Source: Lactobacillus sp. LL6 | GTDB lineage: Bacteria; Bacillota; Bacilli; Lactobacillales; Lactobacillaceae | Length of the DNA stretch: 64,000 nt | Reading direction: 5' to 3' | Assembly: GCF_007570935.1 (NCBI RefSeq) | Contig: NZ_VLLR01000001.1 | Coordinates: 1,302,001 to 1,366,000 of the forward strand | Shown: one piece after another, positions 63,587-64,000 of the stretch | How the letters are laid out: every line of letters starts with the position of its first letter | How positions within the stretch are numbered: position 1 is the stretch's first letter | Notes under the pieces: model-generated | Told to the model about the DNA's origin: nothing | The model's database searches: none | The model's input: the letters and a program-made list of their open reading frames with translations, nothing else | Program-made: the position numbers and the translations under genes

Positions 63587-64000
63587 TACGCTTTCCTAAT
63601 TCAATTAAAATTTCTACTATTATCCCCATAATTATCGTGGCTACCAAAATAACCACTCCATCAATATTAGAAGATGGTGACGTTTCATGTAAAAAGTCAG
63701 CCGGTGAATAACTTACATAATCAGGTAATTTTATCGTCGCATTTAATACCAAAATAATTACTTGTAAAATTAAGCCACTGCTTAAACCTACAAAGATATT
63801 TTTAACTTTTAAAGAAACTCCAAGAGAAAATAGCGCAAATAATCCTCCCCAAATTGAAGCAAAGATAATTGCAAGAATACTATGCAAAAGTGGGTGAGAA
63901 TAATACAGGGGTACTAATAGTGTATTTTTGTTAAAAATCAACACATTAATATTTAATAAGTTATCTGGTATATTATTAGGTGCTAATGTGAACCAAATTA
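63576..64000 (-). CDS. Membrane protein of the ABC operon, 5' end outside the window
   Basis: The frame stays open to the window edge: upstream of a possible GTG at 63942-63944 it continues with NIWFTLAPNNIPDNLLNIN, so the true start is probably beyond 64000. The visible 141 residues hold about three membrane helices (HSILAIIFASIWGGLFALFSLG, NIFVGLSSGLILQVIILVL, GVVILVATIIMGIIVEILIEL). Likely another ABC-2-type permease part. Confidence 0.65.
   Translation of the reverse strand, partial: IWFTLAPNNIPDNLLNINVLIFNKNTLLVPLYYSHPLLHSILAIIFASIWGGLFALFSLGVSLKVKNIFVGLSSGLILQVIILVLNATIKLPDYVSYSPADFLHETSPSSNIDGVVILVATIIMGIIVEILIELGKRNVE

Overview
The window looks like chromosomal DNA from a host-adapted Lactobacillus of the johnsonii/gasseri group. 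This is inferred from the low GC content, strong GGAGG-type ribosome binding sites, a giant YSIRK/LPQTG mucus-binding protein, a complete phosphoketolase, many PTS genes and salvage pathways in place of biosynthesis. The species call is by family resemblance and was not tested.

Layout. (1) 0-16.6 kb: two mucus-binding-type surface protein genes on the minus strand. One is a 404-residue remnant without signal peptide or sortase motif. The other is an intact 5041-residue adhesin made of about 34 repeated beta-domains. (2) 16.8-23.1 kb: tRNA-Arg, then a coupled PTS EIIC / DEAD-box helicase / GH25-like operon, hpt, a CNNM/CBS membrane protein and a nitroreductase. (3) 23.2-26.4 kb: a MerR regulator divergent from an MFS exporter and a DUF4811 protein, a small membrane protein, tRNA-Val and tRNA-Glu. 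(4) 26.5-31.8 kb: an alpha-glucoside PTS operon (6-phospho-alpha-glucosidase, EIICB with two EIIB domains, RpiR regulator, membrane protein, EIIA). (5) 31.9-37.8 kb: an AAA ATPase, a gene remnant bracketed by duplicated terminators, phosphoketolase xfp, and a divergent DeoR regulator. (6) 37.8-42.1 kb: a ribose/nucleoside operon (rbsK, rpiA, nucleoside hydrolase, GntR) and a GalT-like protein. (7) 42.2-45.5 kb: an orphan sugar-binding lipoprotein, then a cassette coding for a secreted cationic protein and a 55-residue membrane protein, flanked by an 88-bp direct repeat of the 3' end of the neighbouring lipase gene. (8) 45.5-50.2 kb: a glutamine-type ABC importer, udk, and a YkoE-type transporter under a TPP riboswitch. 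(9) 50.2-59.9 kb: a MarR-controlled heterodimeric ABC exporter, a lipoprotein, a DUF4097 protein, a histidine phosphatase, a second MarR-controlled ABC exporter and a YdcF-like protein. (10) 59.9-64 kb: an M42 aminopeptidase and a five-gene ABC operon of unknown function that runs off the window edge.

How the parts fit. Nucleoside hydrolase, ribokinase and ribose-5-phosphate isomerase supply pentose phosphates that phosphoketolase (TPP-dependent) can cleave. Hpt and Udk recover the bases and nucleosides, and the TPP-riboswitch transporter fits a thiamine-dependent cell. Three drug-exporter loci each sit next to their own MerR or MarR regulator.

Most interesting: the 43.5-44.6 kb cassette, a possible secreted effector with a small membrane (immunity-like) partner that apparently arrived with duplication of a gene end. 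Function is inferred only from architecture.
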